In this document: one piece after another, positions 1 to 10,057 of the stretch | Layout of the letters: every line of letters begins with the position of its first letter | Numbering within the stretch: the stretch's first letter is position 1 | Source of the DNA: Nematopogon swammerdamellus | Taxonomy: Eukaryota > Arthropoda > Insecta > Lepidoptera > Adelidae | DNA length: 64,000 nt | Reading direction: 5' to 3' | Assembly (NCBI GenBank): GCA_946902875.1 | Contig: OX336355.1 | Location: 12,247,347 to 12,311,346 of the forward strand | Notes under the pieces: model-generated | Database searches by the model: none | What the model was told of the DNA's origin: nothing | What the model saw: only the letters and a program-made list of their open reading frames with translations | Program-made: the position numbers and the translations under genes

Positions 1-58
1 GGCTGACATCACGAATGTTGTAGGTGATGTAACCAACCGTGTCAGTTTCCATGAAAAA
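1..58 (+). repeat. SINE-2 3' tail fragment
   Basis: This is the 3' end of the SINE-2 family: GGCTGACATCACGAATGTTG leads to GTCAGTTTCCAT and an A-run. The same tail ends the copies near 3.1, 17.8 and 47.1 kb and appears inverted at 24.1, 32.1, 34.5, 48.5, 49.0 and 62.4 kb. The copy is cut by the window edge. Confidence 0.8.
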
Positions 59-689
59 AAAATTACGAAAATTGCCACAAACGGTCCAATTTATTAGGTA
101 CATTTCCACACTATGTATTACAACTGGTCCGCTAGCGGTAGACCGAATTGTTGTATCTATTGTATTGTTTATTGATCATTCATTATGGCAGTTACACTGC
201 ACTCGAACTTGTCACAATTGAATCAATCACATTGTTTCTCCGACTGCTTACAAGAATTTATTAAAATAACATCAACAATGCAGTGAAACCATAACGAAAT
301 ATGTAATACTAATAAGTCAAAATGTTTTCAAAAAATCATAGAAGAACGAAACATCTTATCAAATGGTCTTAATTTTCGATGTAGATGAAATAAATACTCT
401 TTAAATATTGCATTTTTCTTTAGATTTTGCGTGTATGATGTTTTCATGTAGAAGACAAGAGTTATTTGCTTACTTTTTGTAAGCGAATAACGTAGTTTTT
501 CTGATAAAACTCTCTTTATGCAACATATGCACGAAATACATTAAATGAAGCAAAAGTTAATTTTTTTCCGCAAAGTATAAAAATTTCTTCTCTCTCCTGT
601 AAAATTCTCTTTTTCGAGTGAATTCGTTGCTCTGCGCATCAGTGAAAGTTCAAACGATAACCGAATTATATGCTTACATCACTTTCCAG
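59..689. other. AT-rich sequence upstream of first visible DUF745 exon
   Basis: No repeat or exon is recognisable here. I looked for a first exon carrying a signal peptide and a phase-1 donor to join the exon at 690 and found none convincing. The stretch is therefore probably intron. Confidence 0.4.
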
Positions 690-1198
690 GAGCCCTCGCC
701 GTAGCGGCAGCGAACCCTACTCCCAAAAAAGAACAACCCCAACAGCAGCAGAGCCAGGAATACGACTATGCCGACTACCAGGACAGCAGCGCCCAGCAGA
801 ACCAGGAGCAAGCCGAATCCGTCAACCATTACGACAACTACATAGCCGACGTTAAAGCCGCCGCTTCCGGTGGCCACGCCAAAAAGGGCTACAGTGTAGG
901 CAGTGGCTTAAGGAACATCGCCCAGCAATCAGCTAACGGAGCTAAAACGGCGCTCGGGAACCAGAACGCCGCCGGGCATCAAGCGGCTTACGTTGCTAAG
1001 AACAGGCTCGCTCAAAACGCTAACCTGCTAGTGGGTACCGCCAATGCTGCGTTGGCCGGAAAGCAGGTCATCTTGGCTGGACTGCAGCAGCAAGTGAGAG
1101 ACGCCAAGGTCGGCCTCCAGGGAGAAGAGATGCAGCTGCTGCAGGCGAAGCGTGCGGCCCAGACCGCGCAGAATGCTGCCAATCAGGCCATGCACCAG
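690..1198 (+). CDS. DUF745-family secreted protein, internal exon (first visible)
   Basis: The exon encodes about 169 residues. It opens after the acceptor TTTCCAG and closes at CAG|GTAAGAG. It starts in phase 1 (two bases complete a codon from an upstream exon) and ends in phase 0. The first residues, ALAVAAANP, look like the end of a signal peptide whose start lies upstream. A Gln/Glu/Tyr-rich spacer follows, then a long Ala/Gln-rich helix with AAYVAKNRLAQNA, NAALAGKQVILAGLQQQV and QLLQAKRAAQTAQNAANQA. This layout matches the insect-specific DUF745 family (Pfam PF05335), whose function is unknown. Secretion is inferred. It joins exons at 4632 and 6831 in phase. The family call rests on recalled consensus, not a search. 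Confidence 0.85.
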
Positions 1199-1639
1199 GT
1201 AAGAGGGTAGTCTTCCTATTATGACGTGGACTCTGTGCGAATTTGTCAAGTTCATTTGGGCGTCAAATAGAAATGGGCTTTTGTATAAGCTTTATTTTTA
1301 AACATAACAGCTTTACTCACGGTCCTTCACGAACTATGTAGCTCGACGTTTCGGGCCAAGCGTATGGCCCATCATCATGAGCACTCTGCCTAGTGCGACG
1401 GTTGGCAGAGAACTGTCAGATCTCCGTCCGTCGTTGACGAAGATTGTAGCTGTGGCCAGTGCGGGTAGTTTCCGTAGACGAAGGTTCAGGTGCGTTCCGG
1501 ATTTCGGCGGAGAGACAGAAGGCGCTGACGGTGTCCACTTCCGGCTGGTCGTGTCCGTCGTGTCTTCTTCTTGTATAAACTGGTGTGCATAATGTCATTT
1601 CCCGCGCACACGTGTAACGATAACATACATATACAAACA
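1199..1639. other. DUF745 intron, 5' part, unassigned
   Basis: GC content is mixed. A stretch near 1345-1380 (GCTCGACGTTTCGGGCC) looks like repeat-derived sequence, but I could not match it elsewhere in the window. No exon is seen. Confidence 0.3.
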
Positions 1640-1738
1640 TATCACACACGCTGAATCCCGACACTCGGGGTAAGCAGAGTAATCGGTGTTGTGCTGCAAG
1701 AACTCTGGTAGATTACAGCACAACACCGTCCACCGCGT
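1640..1738 (+). repeat. Family C fragment (5' part)
   Basis: It carries the family C start, a CACACGCTGAATCCCGAC element, then GGTAAGCAGAGTAATCGG and the inverted pair CGGTGTTGTGCTG..CAGCACAACACCG, which can form a 13-bp stem. It breaks off after the stem. Confidence 0.8.
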
Positions 1739-2098
1739 GTAAAGATAAATATATGAATATTTTAAAACAGTGAAAATGAATTGATTTTTAAGATACTGGA
1801 AATGTCGATATATATTTCACAACTTTTCATCAATTCTTTAGCAGACAACTGTATTGTATGTCCGATCGGTAGTTGAGATTTTCCCAAAATGTTTGCACCT
1901 ACTCATAGATAATATCGAGAGGAAACGTTGCTTGGAAACAAGAATAACTAACGCAAATTTAAGAATAGTTTTGGCAAATTGTGAAATAGCAGCAAGGATT
2001 TGTTATTAGAACAAGTAAATAATATGTTATGTACATTTGAGTACTTCAAATAAAGCAGCTTTACAATTCAATTCGAATAACTAAGCACCAGCCATCCA

Positions 2099-2291
2099 TA
2101 CATACATACCACACTGTATCCTGAAAATCGGGGTAAGCAGAGTAATCGGACTTGTTCTGCAGGAACTCTAGTAAATTAGGTACAACACAACACCGACCAC
2201 ACGTTTCGCAAAGTATTTTGACAAGATAACTATCAAGTAACATGTAAGGCACGTAGACCTGCTGCACGACTCTGTGGAAGTACCGTGCCGT
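2099..2291 (+). repeat. Family C fragment, diverged
   Basis: It is collinear with family C from the GGGGTAAGCAGAGTAATCGG part through ACAAGATAACTATCAAG to the GGAAGTACCGTGCCG part, with small indels. It lies inside the first visible DUF745 intron. Confidence 0.75.
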
Positions 2292-2649
2292 TTCGTATAG
2301 TAAAAGTATCGTTTATTGAATTTGATAACTAGGCCAAAAACACAAAGCAATCGCTAACCTTTCAACCGATAAAAACGGTCACTAAAAGTTTTGATAAAAT
2401 TACACATAATGCTAATGGAGGCGGTGAGAATGGCCGTGACAATGCAATTATTTTCTCTCGCCGACCCGACGACGTCATATTCAAAGTAAACTAACAAAAA
2501 GATCGCAGCCGCCTAGGGCGACGTCGTTGCGACAACGTAACGGTCGAGTTCATTTCGATTTGTACGGCAAAATAGTTTAATTGCAGCCAAGTAATGAAGT
2601 TGCGAAAAATGACCGATATTGTCCACTTTATCGAGAATGTATTTAACGA

Positions 2650-2684
2650 TATAAAAAGGTGGACATGATTGCGGAATCAGTTCG
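2650..2684 (+). promoter_or_regulatory. Candidate TATA + initiator core promoter
   Basis: TATAAAAAGG (2650-2659) lies 29 bp upstream of the A in TCAGTT (2677-2682). The arthropod initiator consensus is TCAGT with +1 at the A, so the spacing is canonical. The surrounding 2440-2880 is less AT-rich than the rest of the intron. It could drive a DUF745 transcript with an alternative first exon or an unrelated transcript. No downstream coding exon was identified, so the call is tentative. Confidence 0.35.
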
Positions 2685-2973
2685 GATAACGTTGCGCCAG
2701 CTGCTCTCTTATGAAATACTGTGAAGCAGTTGCCGATGCAAATTTACCGCAAAATCGAGCACTGCCGGGTTGCATCAAGGAGAATAGATTTTGAGCAACG
2801 CTTTGCAGTCCGATAGTGTGACCAATCGATCGTGTGACTACTGGGTGCCGATAAATTGTTCATTGTCATGTGCGCGTTTATTGTCTGTGAAATAATCCTG
2901 AGTTTTTATAGGTCAGGACACGTAAATATAGCTCACGGCGCCATATATGGGATAAGGGATACGACTCTCTTCT

Positions 2974-3200
2974 TATATTACTAGGTTGTAGGGTTTAACC
3001 CGCCCGGATTGGTACCACCGCACTGAATGAAAGGTCGGTCGAAACGGCTATGTAAATAGTTTGTGTTTTCCGTCCAGTTCAGTGTAGCCGGCACGACCGA
3101 AGGGAATTGACGTGGCACCAAGTTCGCCCGGTGTTATGGGCTGACATGACGGACGTTGTAGGTGATGACGTAGCCAACCGTGTCAGTTTCCATAAAAAAA
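2974..3200 (+). repeat. SINE-2, 5'-truncated copy
   Basis: It runs from the shared body (TTGGTACCACCGCACTGAAT) through CTATGTAAATAGTTTGTGT and GGTGATGACGTAGCCAACCG to GTCAGTTTCCAT and an A-run. The 5S-derived head is missing. Confidence 0.85.
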
Positions 3201-3315
3201 AAGTTTTCCATGGCGCCGAGACCTCTATTTATGTGTCTCACACTATAGCTAAGTTCGAAAATGGAATGTTGCCGATCTAACATTTTTCAAATTAATCTTC
3301 ACGTGTTTAATTCAA

Positions 3316-3526
3316 CTAGCTGTTCCCACGGCTTCGCTTGGCGGAAAAATATCGCACAAGCATCCTTATGCCTGAAAACGTCAGTGAAACCCCCATCTAC
3401 ACATGTAAGATGTAGGAGGTAATCTCCGAAAATACTTATCCGCTTTTAAAAATTCTTTGACCAATATTTTGAATGGACCTTCAGGATGGACAACGGAGCG
3501 AAGTCGCGGACAAAAGCTAGTGTTAA
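3316..3526. mobile_element. Short element with inverted CTAGCT/GC-rich ends
   Basis: The left end is ACTAGCTGTTCCCACGGCTT. The right end reads GAGCGAAGTCGCGGACAAAAGCTAGT in two parts (GAGCGAAGTCGC, then GGACAAAAGCTAGT), so the ends are rough inverted copies. The same terminal motif ends other repeats near 10.5, 20.6, 39.9, 52.5, 55.35 and 58.6 kb. A CTAGT end after a GC hairpin suggests a non-autonomous Helitron-like element, but that class is an inference. Confidence 0.45.
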
Positions 3527-4031
3527 ATAATTTCTTTAAATATTCTAGACTTAAAGGCGAGCTAGAATGGAGCACGGCGCGCCAGTTAGTACATGTCCGC
3601 TTTTCGTCTTGTACGTGGGAAAGTTTAAAAGCTTCCGCGGACTATGAAATTGGTCGCTTTTTTGTAAATTAATAGTAATTTTTTACAAGTGTATGAATTA
3701 GGGACAACTTGTCCATACACACTCTAGCTAGCAGATCTAGCACGTTCTATTGAGTTCCCCGAGTATATTTGCGTGTGCGGTGTAGTGCAGTAGCAGAGCC
3801 ATGCTACTATAGGCGCCTCCGTCATCCCCGCCTCAACCTCAACCGTACCAAAGATTTTCAGAAAAACTTAAGTATATATTATTATATCCGAAAAATGTCA
3901 TCGATTTTATCTGAACCACCTGATCGGCAGGCACCGCCGCCGTTACAGATTCCTATTCTATGTTTATTTGGAAATGTGCTAGCTTTAAACATTGCCTGGT
4001 TTCTATTCTGGTACATCAGTCCCGTTTCCGT

Positions 4032-4345
4032 GCATACACATCACACGCTGTATTCCGACAAACGGGGTAAGTAGAGTAATCGGTGTTGTGCTGCAATAAT
4101 TCCGGTAAATTACAGCACAACACTGACCACCAAGTTTAGCAAAGTATTCGGACAAGATAACTATCAAGCAGCAAGTAAGGCACGAAGACCCACCCGCTGC
4201 ATAACGAGGCGGAAGGACCGTGCCAAAGTGAGGTTGCCGCCCTTTATTACGGCATTTCGTCATTTTCCCTTAGTCGCCTTTTACGACATGCACGGGGAGA
4301 GATGCAGTGGAGCAATTATTTTTAAGTACCGGACCCACACAGCAC
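4032..4345 (+). repeat. Family C copy
   Basis: It is nearly complete, from CACACGCTGTATTCCGACAA through the GTTGTGCTG hairpin and GGACAAGATAACTATCAAGC to the end region TTTTACGACATGCACGGGGA and AAGTACCGGACCCACACAG. It abuts a second copy in the opposite orientation at 4347. Confidence 0.85.
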
Positions 4346-4346
4346 T

Positions 4347-4536
4347 TCCACCGAGTCATGCAGCAGGTGGGTCTTCGTACCTTACTTGCTGCTTGATCTA
4401 TTGAATCTTGTTCGAATACTTTGCGAAACGTGGTGTTCGGTGTTGTGCTGTAACCAGAGTTCTTGCAGCACAACACCGATTACTCTGCTTACCCCGATTG
4501 TCGGGATTCAGTGTGTATGATATGTATGTATGTATG
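4347..4536 (-). repeat. Family C copy, inverted, ending in (TATG)n
   Basis: It is an inverted family C piece: CACCGAGTCATGCAGCAGG, TTGAATCTTGTTCGAATACT, the hairpin arms GTTGTGCTG/CAGCACAACAC, then CCCGATTGTCGGGATTCAG and a short TATG repeat. Its 5' end lies 96 bp before the DUF745 exon at 4632. Confidence 0.85.
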
Positions 4537-4631
4537 TACCCACACAGCACCGTTTCAGTATTCCGTTCATTCTCTATATGGTCATCAAATTGCTTCACAG
4601 GATGTGAGTGTTCACACGTCTGTTCTTGCAG

Positions 4632-4835
4632 GTACAAGTGATCCAAGCGGCCCTGAACGCGGCCCAGGCCACCAGTCAGAACGCGAACGAGGCTGCGGGC
4701 CAGACGGCCGGGGAGATGGCCGCGCAGACCGCCATGGTCGGCTCGGCCAGGCAGAGGCTGGCCACACTCCAGGAGCAACTGCACGGCGTCACGATCGACT
4801 TCGAGGCGACCAGGGACGCCGCACTCAAGGCGCAG
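4632..4835 (+). CDS. DUF745-family protein, second visible exon
   Basis: The exon has 204 bases and 68 codons, phase 0 at both ends, between CTTGCAG|GTACAAG and GCGCAG|GTAATC. It continues the amphipathic Ala/Gln helix: VQVIQAALNAAQATSQNANE, AGEMAAQTAMVGSARQRL, then HGVTIDFEATRDAALKAQ. These are the most conserved parts of DUF745 as I recall it. The helix is likely coiled-coil or rod-like. GC content is far higher than in the flanking introns. The upstream intron is 3.4 kb and repeat-rich; the downstream one is 2.0 kb. Confidence 0.87.
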
Positions 4836-5982
4836 GTAATCATCGTTGAAGATATTTTCTTTAGAGTTATCTATTGAATAATGATCATTATGGAAAATTT
4901 TGGAACCGAACTAACGAACATCGCTTATTACTGCGAGTGACGATTTCTGTATCTTTGCAAATCCCTTTTTTTAGATAATTTGTTTTTTTTTATTTGTTTA
5001 ATTAAAAACAAATTTCTTATTAATTTATTTTATTTTTTAAATAAAAATTAATTAATCAATAAGTTCCTATGCGAACTAAATTTTAGTGAAGTTACTACTT
5101 GTTTGATAATGCGTCACTCGCTACATGCACTTTTGAATTAATTTTAAGCGTAACATTTTCTGTAATAATTACACTTTTGTTTATTCAACATTTACTTACT
5201 TATTGTGTACAGGATTTTTTTTACAAATTACAAACTATATTGTATTAAATTACTAGAAATGTTTTTTTGAACACGTTATTTAATGAGTATTCTTCACTAA
5301 TGATTAATTTATAAGTTGATGTTGCACCCTTTACTGTAACAGTAGTGTTACCTAACCCAAATGTCTGTTGTTGCGTGGTAACACACAATGTAAATGCTTT
5401 TTCATGAAACTCCGTTACACAATGTTCCGTTTTGTTGCATTTTACTGTTTAAATAATGTATGAGCATTTTTACGCAATTTCTGTAACAACTGATGCATTT
5501 ATGTACACTAAACGTTTATAGTTTTGTAATCATTCGTTTGATTTAAATAAACGAATTTAACTGAACGTTTAGTGTATTCTTTTTAAACCCTGGCAGTTAC
5601 CCAAACTTAGCTTACTCACAAAACGCACCTACATACTATCATTATTTTAATTGACTTATTTAAATGTTTTATCCAGTTTTACAATTAGGTGTACTTGCAA
5701 TAAGAATATATCATTTTCATTTTGATTTTGCTATTGCTTTGTTTAAATTTTAACTTTTTCTAATATCATTTAACTATTATATATCCGATACTATTTTCAA
5801 TCACTATCATGATTAACATTGCTTGATTTATTAACACGCTAACTAACAGACAATATGTTTATGTTATTAGAGAATTTTCGAAATATCTACTAATAATTTT
5901 TGTTTGTTTGTATGCAATCGATAAATTTATTTTTGGATGATTATTGGATATGTGTGTGGTCGCCAGCGCAATACCAATAGGT
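4836..5982. other. AT-rich DUF745 intron
   Basis: This is very AT-rich intron with many T and A runs. No repeat family from elsewhere in the window and no open exon is seen. Confidence 0.5.
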
Positions 5983-6155
5983 ACAGTACCTGGCAGTAAA
6001 TAATGTACATCGAGCTTTCGAAAGAGAGAATCCGCTTGTAGAGCGTCGTCTCTGTCGCACAGAGACGTGCGAGTTCGTGCGTCAGGGACGACGCTCTACA
6101 ACCGGATTGTCTCTTACGAAAGCTCGATGTTCATTATTTACTGCCCGGTTCTGTG
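5983..6155. mobile_element. Foldback MITE with ~60-bp arms
   Basis: The left arm runs from CAGTAAATAATGTACATCGA to TTGTAGAGCGTCGTC. It returns inverted as GACGACGCTCTACAA to CGATGTTCATTATTTACTG, with a few mismatches. The arms extend outward less perfectly (ACAGTACC..GGTTCTGT). The loop holds GTCGCACAGAGACG. There is no coding capacity. Confidence 0.75.
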
Positions 6156-6194
6156 CATATAACGCAAGTTACGCCCCGGCGGCTCATTGATGCG

Positions 6195-6386
6195 ATCCAG
6201 GTTCGATCTAAATTTAAAATTTGTAATAAATCTTTATTCAAATCAATTACATAATAATATACATATACAAAAATAACAAATAATGACAATTAAAAACTAT
6301 TCTAAATCTAAAATAAATCTAAATCTAAATAAATAAATAAAATAAATCTACTTATAAAACCTAACTAACAAACCTATAAAAGAAAA
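6195..6386 (-). repeat. Likely 3' UTR/tail of the LINE-like fragment at 6387
   Basis: This AT-rich stretch lies downstream of the minus-strand stop at 6387. It holds (AAATCTA)n-like repeats and an AATAAAG on the minus strand near 6230. It probably belongs to the same element as the ORF remnant. Confidence 0.35.
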
Positions 6387-6575
6387 CTAGTAACCCTCCT
6401 CCAGGTGAGACGATGTGGGCACGGTTCCGAGGACGCTAGCGGCGTTACCTCGTTGGATGGCCACACTGATACGCTGCCTCAGGAACTCGAGCGATCGATG
6501 TTCTCCTGAAGCAGCGTACAGGGCCATGCCAATATCTTTGGTAAGCCGCTTTGCCTCCTCTGACCATGCCCCCAT
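6387..6575 (-). pseudogene. C-terminal ORF remnant of a retroelement-like protein (RGNAASVLGT type)
   Basis: The minus-strand ORF has 62 residues ending GY-stop. It includes YAASGEHRSLEFLRQRI and SVAIQRGNAASVLGT. The same RGNAA..LGT stretch recurs as fragments at 40.8, 46.1, 50.5 and 54.95 kb, so it belongs to a mobile family. I recall similar tails at the C-terminus of lepidopteran reverse-transcriptase ORFs, but I cannot confirm the class. It has only the 3' end and is probably 5'-truncated. Confidence 0.5.
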
Positions 6576-6632
6576 ATCGTCTCAACCGAAAATGCGGCGA
6601 AGATGTGATGGTGTGCCACCGAACTGTACTTA

Positions 6633-6767
6633 GGCCCACTTGCACCAACACGAGTTTAAAGTTAAGTAGCGAGTTATGGATTTAAACGCGGTTCCCACAG
6701 TCAACGGGTGTTAGCTTAACGAGTTAAACTGGTTTATATATTAAATTTGTGTTGGTGCAAGTGGGCC
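6633..6767. mobile_element. MITE with 19-bp TIRs and TTA target duplication
   Basis: It runs from GGCCCACTTGCACCAACAC to GTGTTGGTGCAAGTGGGCC, which are exact inverted copies, and is 135 bp long. It is flanked on both sides by TTA (6630-6632 and 6768-6770). A 3-bp TWA duplication points to the PIF/Harbinger group. It lies 63 bp upstream of the last DUF745 exon. Confidence 0.8.
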
Positions 6768-6830
6768 TTAGTGTGTATGTGGTGTGAAAAAAAAAACGAA
6801 CGAAATGACGATCGACGATTGGTTGCGCAG

Positions 6831-7028
6831 GCCGCAGCGATGGCGGCCCAGTCGAATGCGGCGGAGGCGGCGGCGAAGGCCGCGGCGGCGGGGCTCAGCG
6901 TCGGGCACGGCGGCCACGGGCACCACGATGACGAAGGTATTGCCTACGACGACTACCCCGCGGCTGTCGCCGACAACAACCAACACCCAGGATTCGGATA
7001 CCAACAACAGACGAACTATCATCACTAG
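6831..7028 (+). CDS. DUF745-family protein, last exon
   Basis: The exon opens after TTGCGCAG and ends at TAG, giving 65 residues in phase 0 with the exon at 4632. It begins with the end of the Ala helix (MAAQSNAAEAAAKAAAAGL). A His/Gly-rich stretch (GHGGHGHHDDE) and a Tyr/Asp/Gln tail ending YQQQTNYHH follow. Low-complexity His/Gly/Tyr/Gln tails are common in secreted or cuticle-like insect proteins; a structural role is inferred. The acceptor has a poor pyrimidine tract and a MITE sits just upstream. Visible exons total about 302 residues. Confidence 0.85.
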   Translation, partial: AAAMAAQSNAAEAAAKAAAAGLSVGHGGHGHHDDEGIAYDDYPAAVADNNQHPGFGYQQQTNYHH

Positions 7029-7267
7029 TAACACCAGACCATTTGGTTTAGTTAGCCAAACCCCCTTTAGACAATTCTTGTACATACTTTAAATAGGTAA
7101 GTTTTTTTTTTACTTTTATACGAAAACGTTTGCGCAAGCACAGAGAATGGTTTAAGTTTAAGTTACGATAGATACGGACTTCTTTATCCCAAAGAATTTA
7201 TCTTATTTATGAATACAGCGACTGTTTAGACAGTTTTGGATTTGGATATGTTTGTTTGTGTCCATAT

Positions 7268-7273
7268 AATAAA
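7268..7273 (+). terminator. Polyadenylation signal AATAAA for DUF745 gene
   Basis: AATAAA lies 240 bp after the stop codon in AT-rich DNA. A second AATAAA lies at 7385-7390. Either could end the transcript. Confidence 0.6.
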
Positions 7274-7390
7274 GATTTATATCGATAACAAAATAAGTAG
7301 CATTTTAGAAGAGATTTTGAATGCAGACAGCTAGGTAAGGTCCGTATGGTCGAGTCATCAGTGATGTTGGTAGGATTATTGTGTAAATAA

Positions 7391-8044
7391 AAAATATATA
7401 ATTTTATTGTGTATTTTAATAGACCGACAAAGCGACTGCTCGCATTTTCATCTTCAGACTAAACTTTTATCTTCTTTACGAGACTGACTCCTTCACTGTC
7501 GACTTACTTTACGAACTATTCCTAATTCTACTGAAACCACTATAACTGTGAACTGTACTAAACTTTTCCGACTCTAGACAATCCCGGACAATGCCTTATC
7601 CAAAAAACCCTTTCCAAAAGCTGGAAATAGTCAAATACATTGAAATGAATATGAACTGTTGAACTCATAATAAGACTATTGAAGCAGGTAAACGCTGAAA
7701 GCAACGGACCAGCACAGCGATAACAGTTTTGCAATACTCCGGATTAGTTTGGCAGAATGTTGAAACACAACGAGTCAATAAAGCAACAAGAACAAACTCA
7801 CTGGAAAGTGAAAACAACTAACAACTCAACTCAACCAACTAAAGAATAATTAAGCTTGCGACTTTGCACAAATTTATAGGAAATAATTATAATAAATATA
7901 AAATTACATAAAATAACTTTGTTTAACAGTGCATTTCCATAAAATATGGAATAGGGAAGCTTCCACTGTCTATGTAAATTGAAATCCAAAATGTTTGAAA
8001 TAATCATATCGTCAGTCATCAAGTCAGAGTAGTCTAATGGTAAG
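7391..8044. other. Intergenic, unassigned
   Basis: No repeat family or ORF is recognised between the DUF745 poly(A) region and the first SINE-1. Confidence 0.4.
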
Positions 8045-8449
8045 CGGCGGGTGGCCGAGTGGTTTGGGCATCGGCTTGTCAAGCGAGAGGTCCGAGGTTC
8101 GAATCCGGTCGGCGTGTACCAATGAGTTTTTTTCTGACGAAAAAAATTACGTGCATACCTACACCTGCTGCTTCACCGTTTGAAACCGTTGTAAAACCGT
8201 GGGTCCCTTCCCTTGCCCCTTACTAGGTGGTAGGCTCAAGTTGTAGGCGACTGGGTTGATACCACCGTACTGGATGTAAGATGGCCGCATAGCAGCCTCG
8301 GTTGTGTTCTCCTTTAGTACAGTATAGCCAGCAATCCAGGGAAATCTCCGGTATGGCATTTACCTTCTCGGAGGTAATATTGGCTGGTCGGAGCATGTGC
8401 TTTGGCCCCTCCGACGCAGCCACCCATACCGGATTAAATAAAAAAAAAC
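8045..8449 (+). mobile_element. SINE-1, full-length tRNA-derived SINE
   Basis: The head holds an RNA polymerase III A box TGGCCGAGTGG (8052-8062) and B box GGTTCGAATCC (8096-8106), as in class II tRNA genes (Ser/Leu-like). A body follows with GGTCCCTTCCCTTGCCCCTT, GGATGTAAGATGGCCGCATA and GATATTGGCTGGTCGGAGCA-type motifs. The element ends CATACCGGATTAAAT plus an A-run. It is about 400 bp. Confidence 0.9.
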
Positions 8450-9238
8450 ATTGCAGTAACAAACATAGATACATAACTACAAAGTACATACACAGTACAT
8501 ATGAACAAATCTTTGTCCCTATTTTGATGCCTAAATGATGCTTTGTTGTAATTTGTGGATGAAAAAATTGATGGCATTGTATGAAAGTAAATTTTTTTTT
8601 TATTTCGTACTGTAAGTAACCCAAGATAATATATGGATTTCCTACTTGCTTGAAATATCAAATGAGTAGGTACATTGCTGTAAACCTAAAATGTAAACAA
8701 GAAGATGAAAATAAATTTATTTAGATTATTTTCAAAAAACTAATATAATTTTTCCCTTTGAGTCAGCGAAATCTATTGAAATTACGAATGTTTAAATGTG
8801 TTTATAAATAATAAAAAATTAAATGTTTGGTTACACTATGTTTGTTGTTATATGTTTGTTAAATGAAAACTGGATCTACTTTTTTTAAACATATGGAACG
8901 ATTTTAGGTTTTAAAAGTAAAATCTGAATTGAAATATGTTGGTGTGTAGTAGTTTCAGGAATAATAAAAACATGCATACGTATACATAGAAAGCAGGTAG
9001 TTATAGACAATGATGATGTGTTTGGAAAATGTTTTAAGATTTTAAATAATTTTTCATAATTTCAGGGAACTGTCGTTATGTTCATTGTAGTTAGGTAGGT
9101 ACTTATTTAAAATAATAAAATTATTGTATTTTGCGTAGAGACCCTTTTTTAACGGATCGTATAGTTTAGGTGGAATGGAAGGAAAAACTAACAGAGTAGA
9201 ATAATGTTTCCTCCAAGAAAATAATAATATTATAACAG
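8450..9238. other. AT-rich intergenic DNA
   Basis: This is AT-rich with no recognisable feature. It lies between two SINE-1 copies in the same orientation. Confidence 0.4.
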
Positions 9239-9655
9239 GGCGGCGGGTGGCCGAGTGGTTTGGGCATCGGCTTCTCATGCAAGAGGTCTGAGGTTCGAAT
9301 CCGGTCGGCGTGTACCAATGAGTTTTTTTTTGACGAAAAAATTTAGGTGCATACCTACACCTGCTGCTTCTCCGTTCGTAACCGGTGTAAAACTGTACGA
9401 GTAGGTCCCTTCCCTTGCCTATTACTAGGTGCTAGGCTCTAATTGTAGCCGACTGGGTTGGTACCACCGTATTGGATTTAAGATGGCCGCATAGCAGCTT
9501 CGGTTGTGTTCTCCTCTAGTCCAGTATAGCCAGCAATCCAGAGAAGTCTCCGGTATGGAACCTACCTTCTCGGAGGTGATATTGGCTGGTCGGAGCTTTG
9601 CCCGTTCGACTCAGATTACTTTCACTTGGATTACATAAAAAAAATTAAAAATAAA
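9239..9655 (+). mobile_element. SINE-1, full-length copy
   Basis: The A box TGGCCGAGTGG is at 9248-9258 and the B box GGTTCGAATCC at 9292-9302. The body and tail match the copy at 8045, with a small deletion near the end (after GGTCGGAGC). It ends in ATTACATAAAAAAA. Confidence 0.9.
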
Positions 9656-9734
9656 ACATGAAAATGCATTTACCCCTTAGTTACCTACCAATCATTAATA
9701 ACTTTGACGAAAGATTTGAAAAACAATCTGTCCT

Positions 9735-9838
9735 AGTACATTGCCAAACGTGGTGGTCGGTGTTGTGCTGTAATTTGCAAGAGGACTTACAGGACAACAC
9801 AAGGTTATCCCGATTGAGATTTGTATGATGGTGATGTA
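9735..9838 (-). repeat. Family C fragment, diverged
   Basis: It contains CCAAACGTGGTGGTCGGTGT, the stem arm GTTGTGCTG and TATCCCGATTGAG in inverted orientation, with internal deletions. Confidence 0.65.
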
Positions 9839-10057
9839 TCTCTCCTCCAGTTTTTTTTTTATGAAACCTGTCAAGGTTGGTTCCATCACCTAATATATCC
9901 GTGGCGTGATGATCACACCTACATAGTACCCGTCGGACGGAACTGATTGCCATGCCAGTACAGATTTTCTTCTAAAAAATATTTTCTTTACCGGAGTCAA
10001 TTTTTCGTACATTTCTACCATTTTCTTACCTATATTATGTTTTTGTTTTTGTTTTTT

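Noticed and set aside
8045..8120. Functional tRNA gene at the SINE-1 head
   Set aside because: A and B boxes are perfect, but the acceptor stem does not pair well. The same head recurs at 9239 and 60453 with a common 330-bp body, so it is a SINE.
8223..8624. 133-residue minus-strand ORF
   Set aside because: It is a reading frame through SINE-1; the same peptide words (GPKHMLRPANITSEKV) recur at the SINE-1 copies near 24.9, 33.0 and 60.6 kb.
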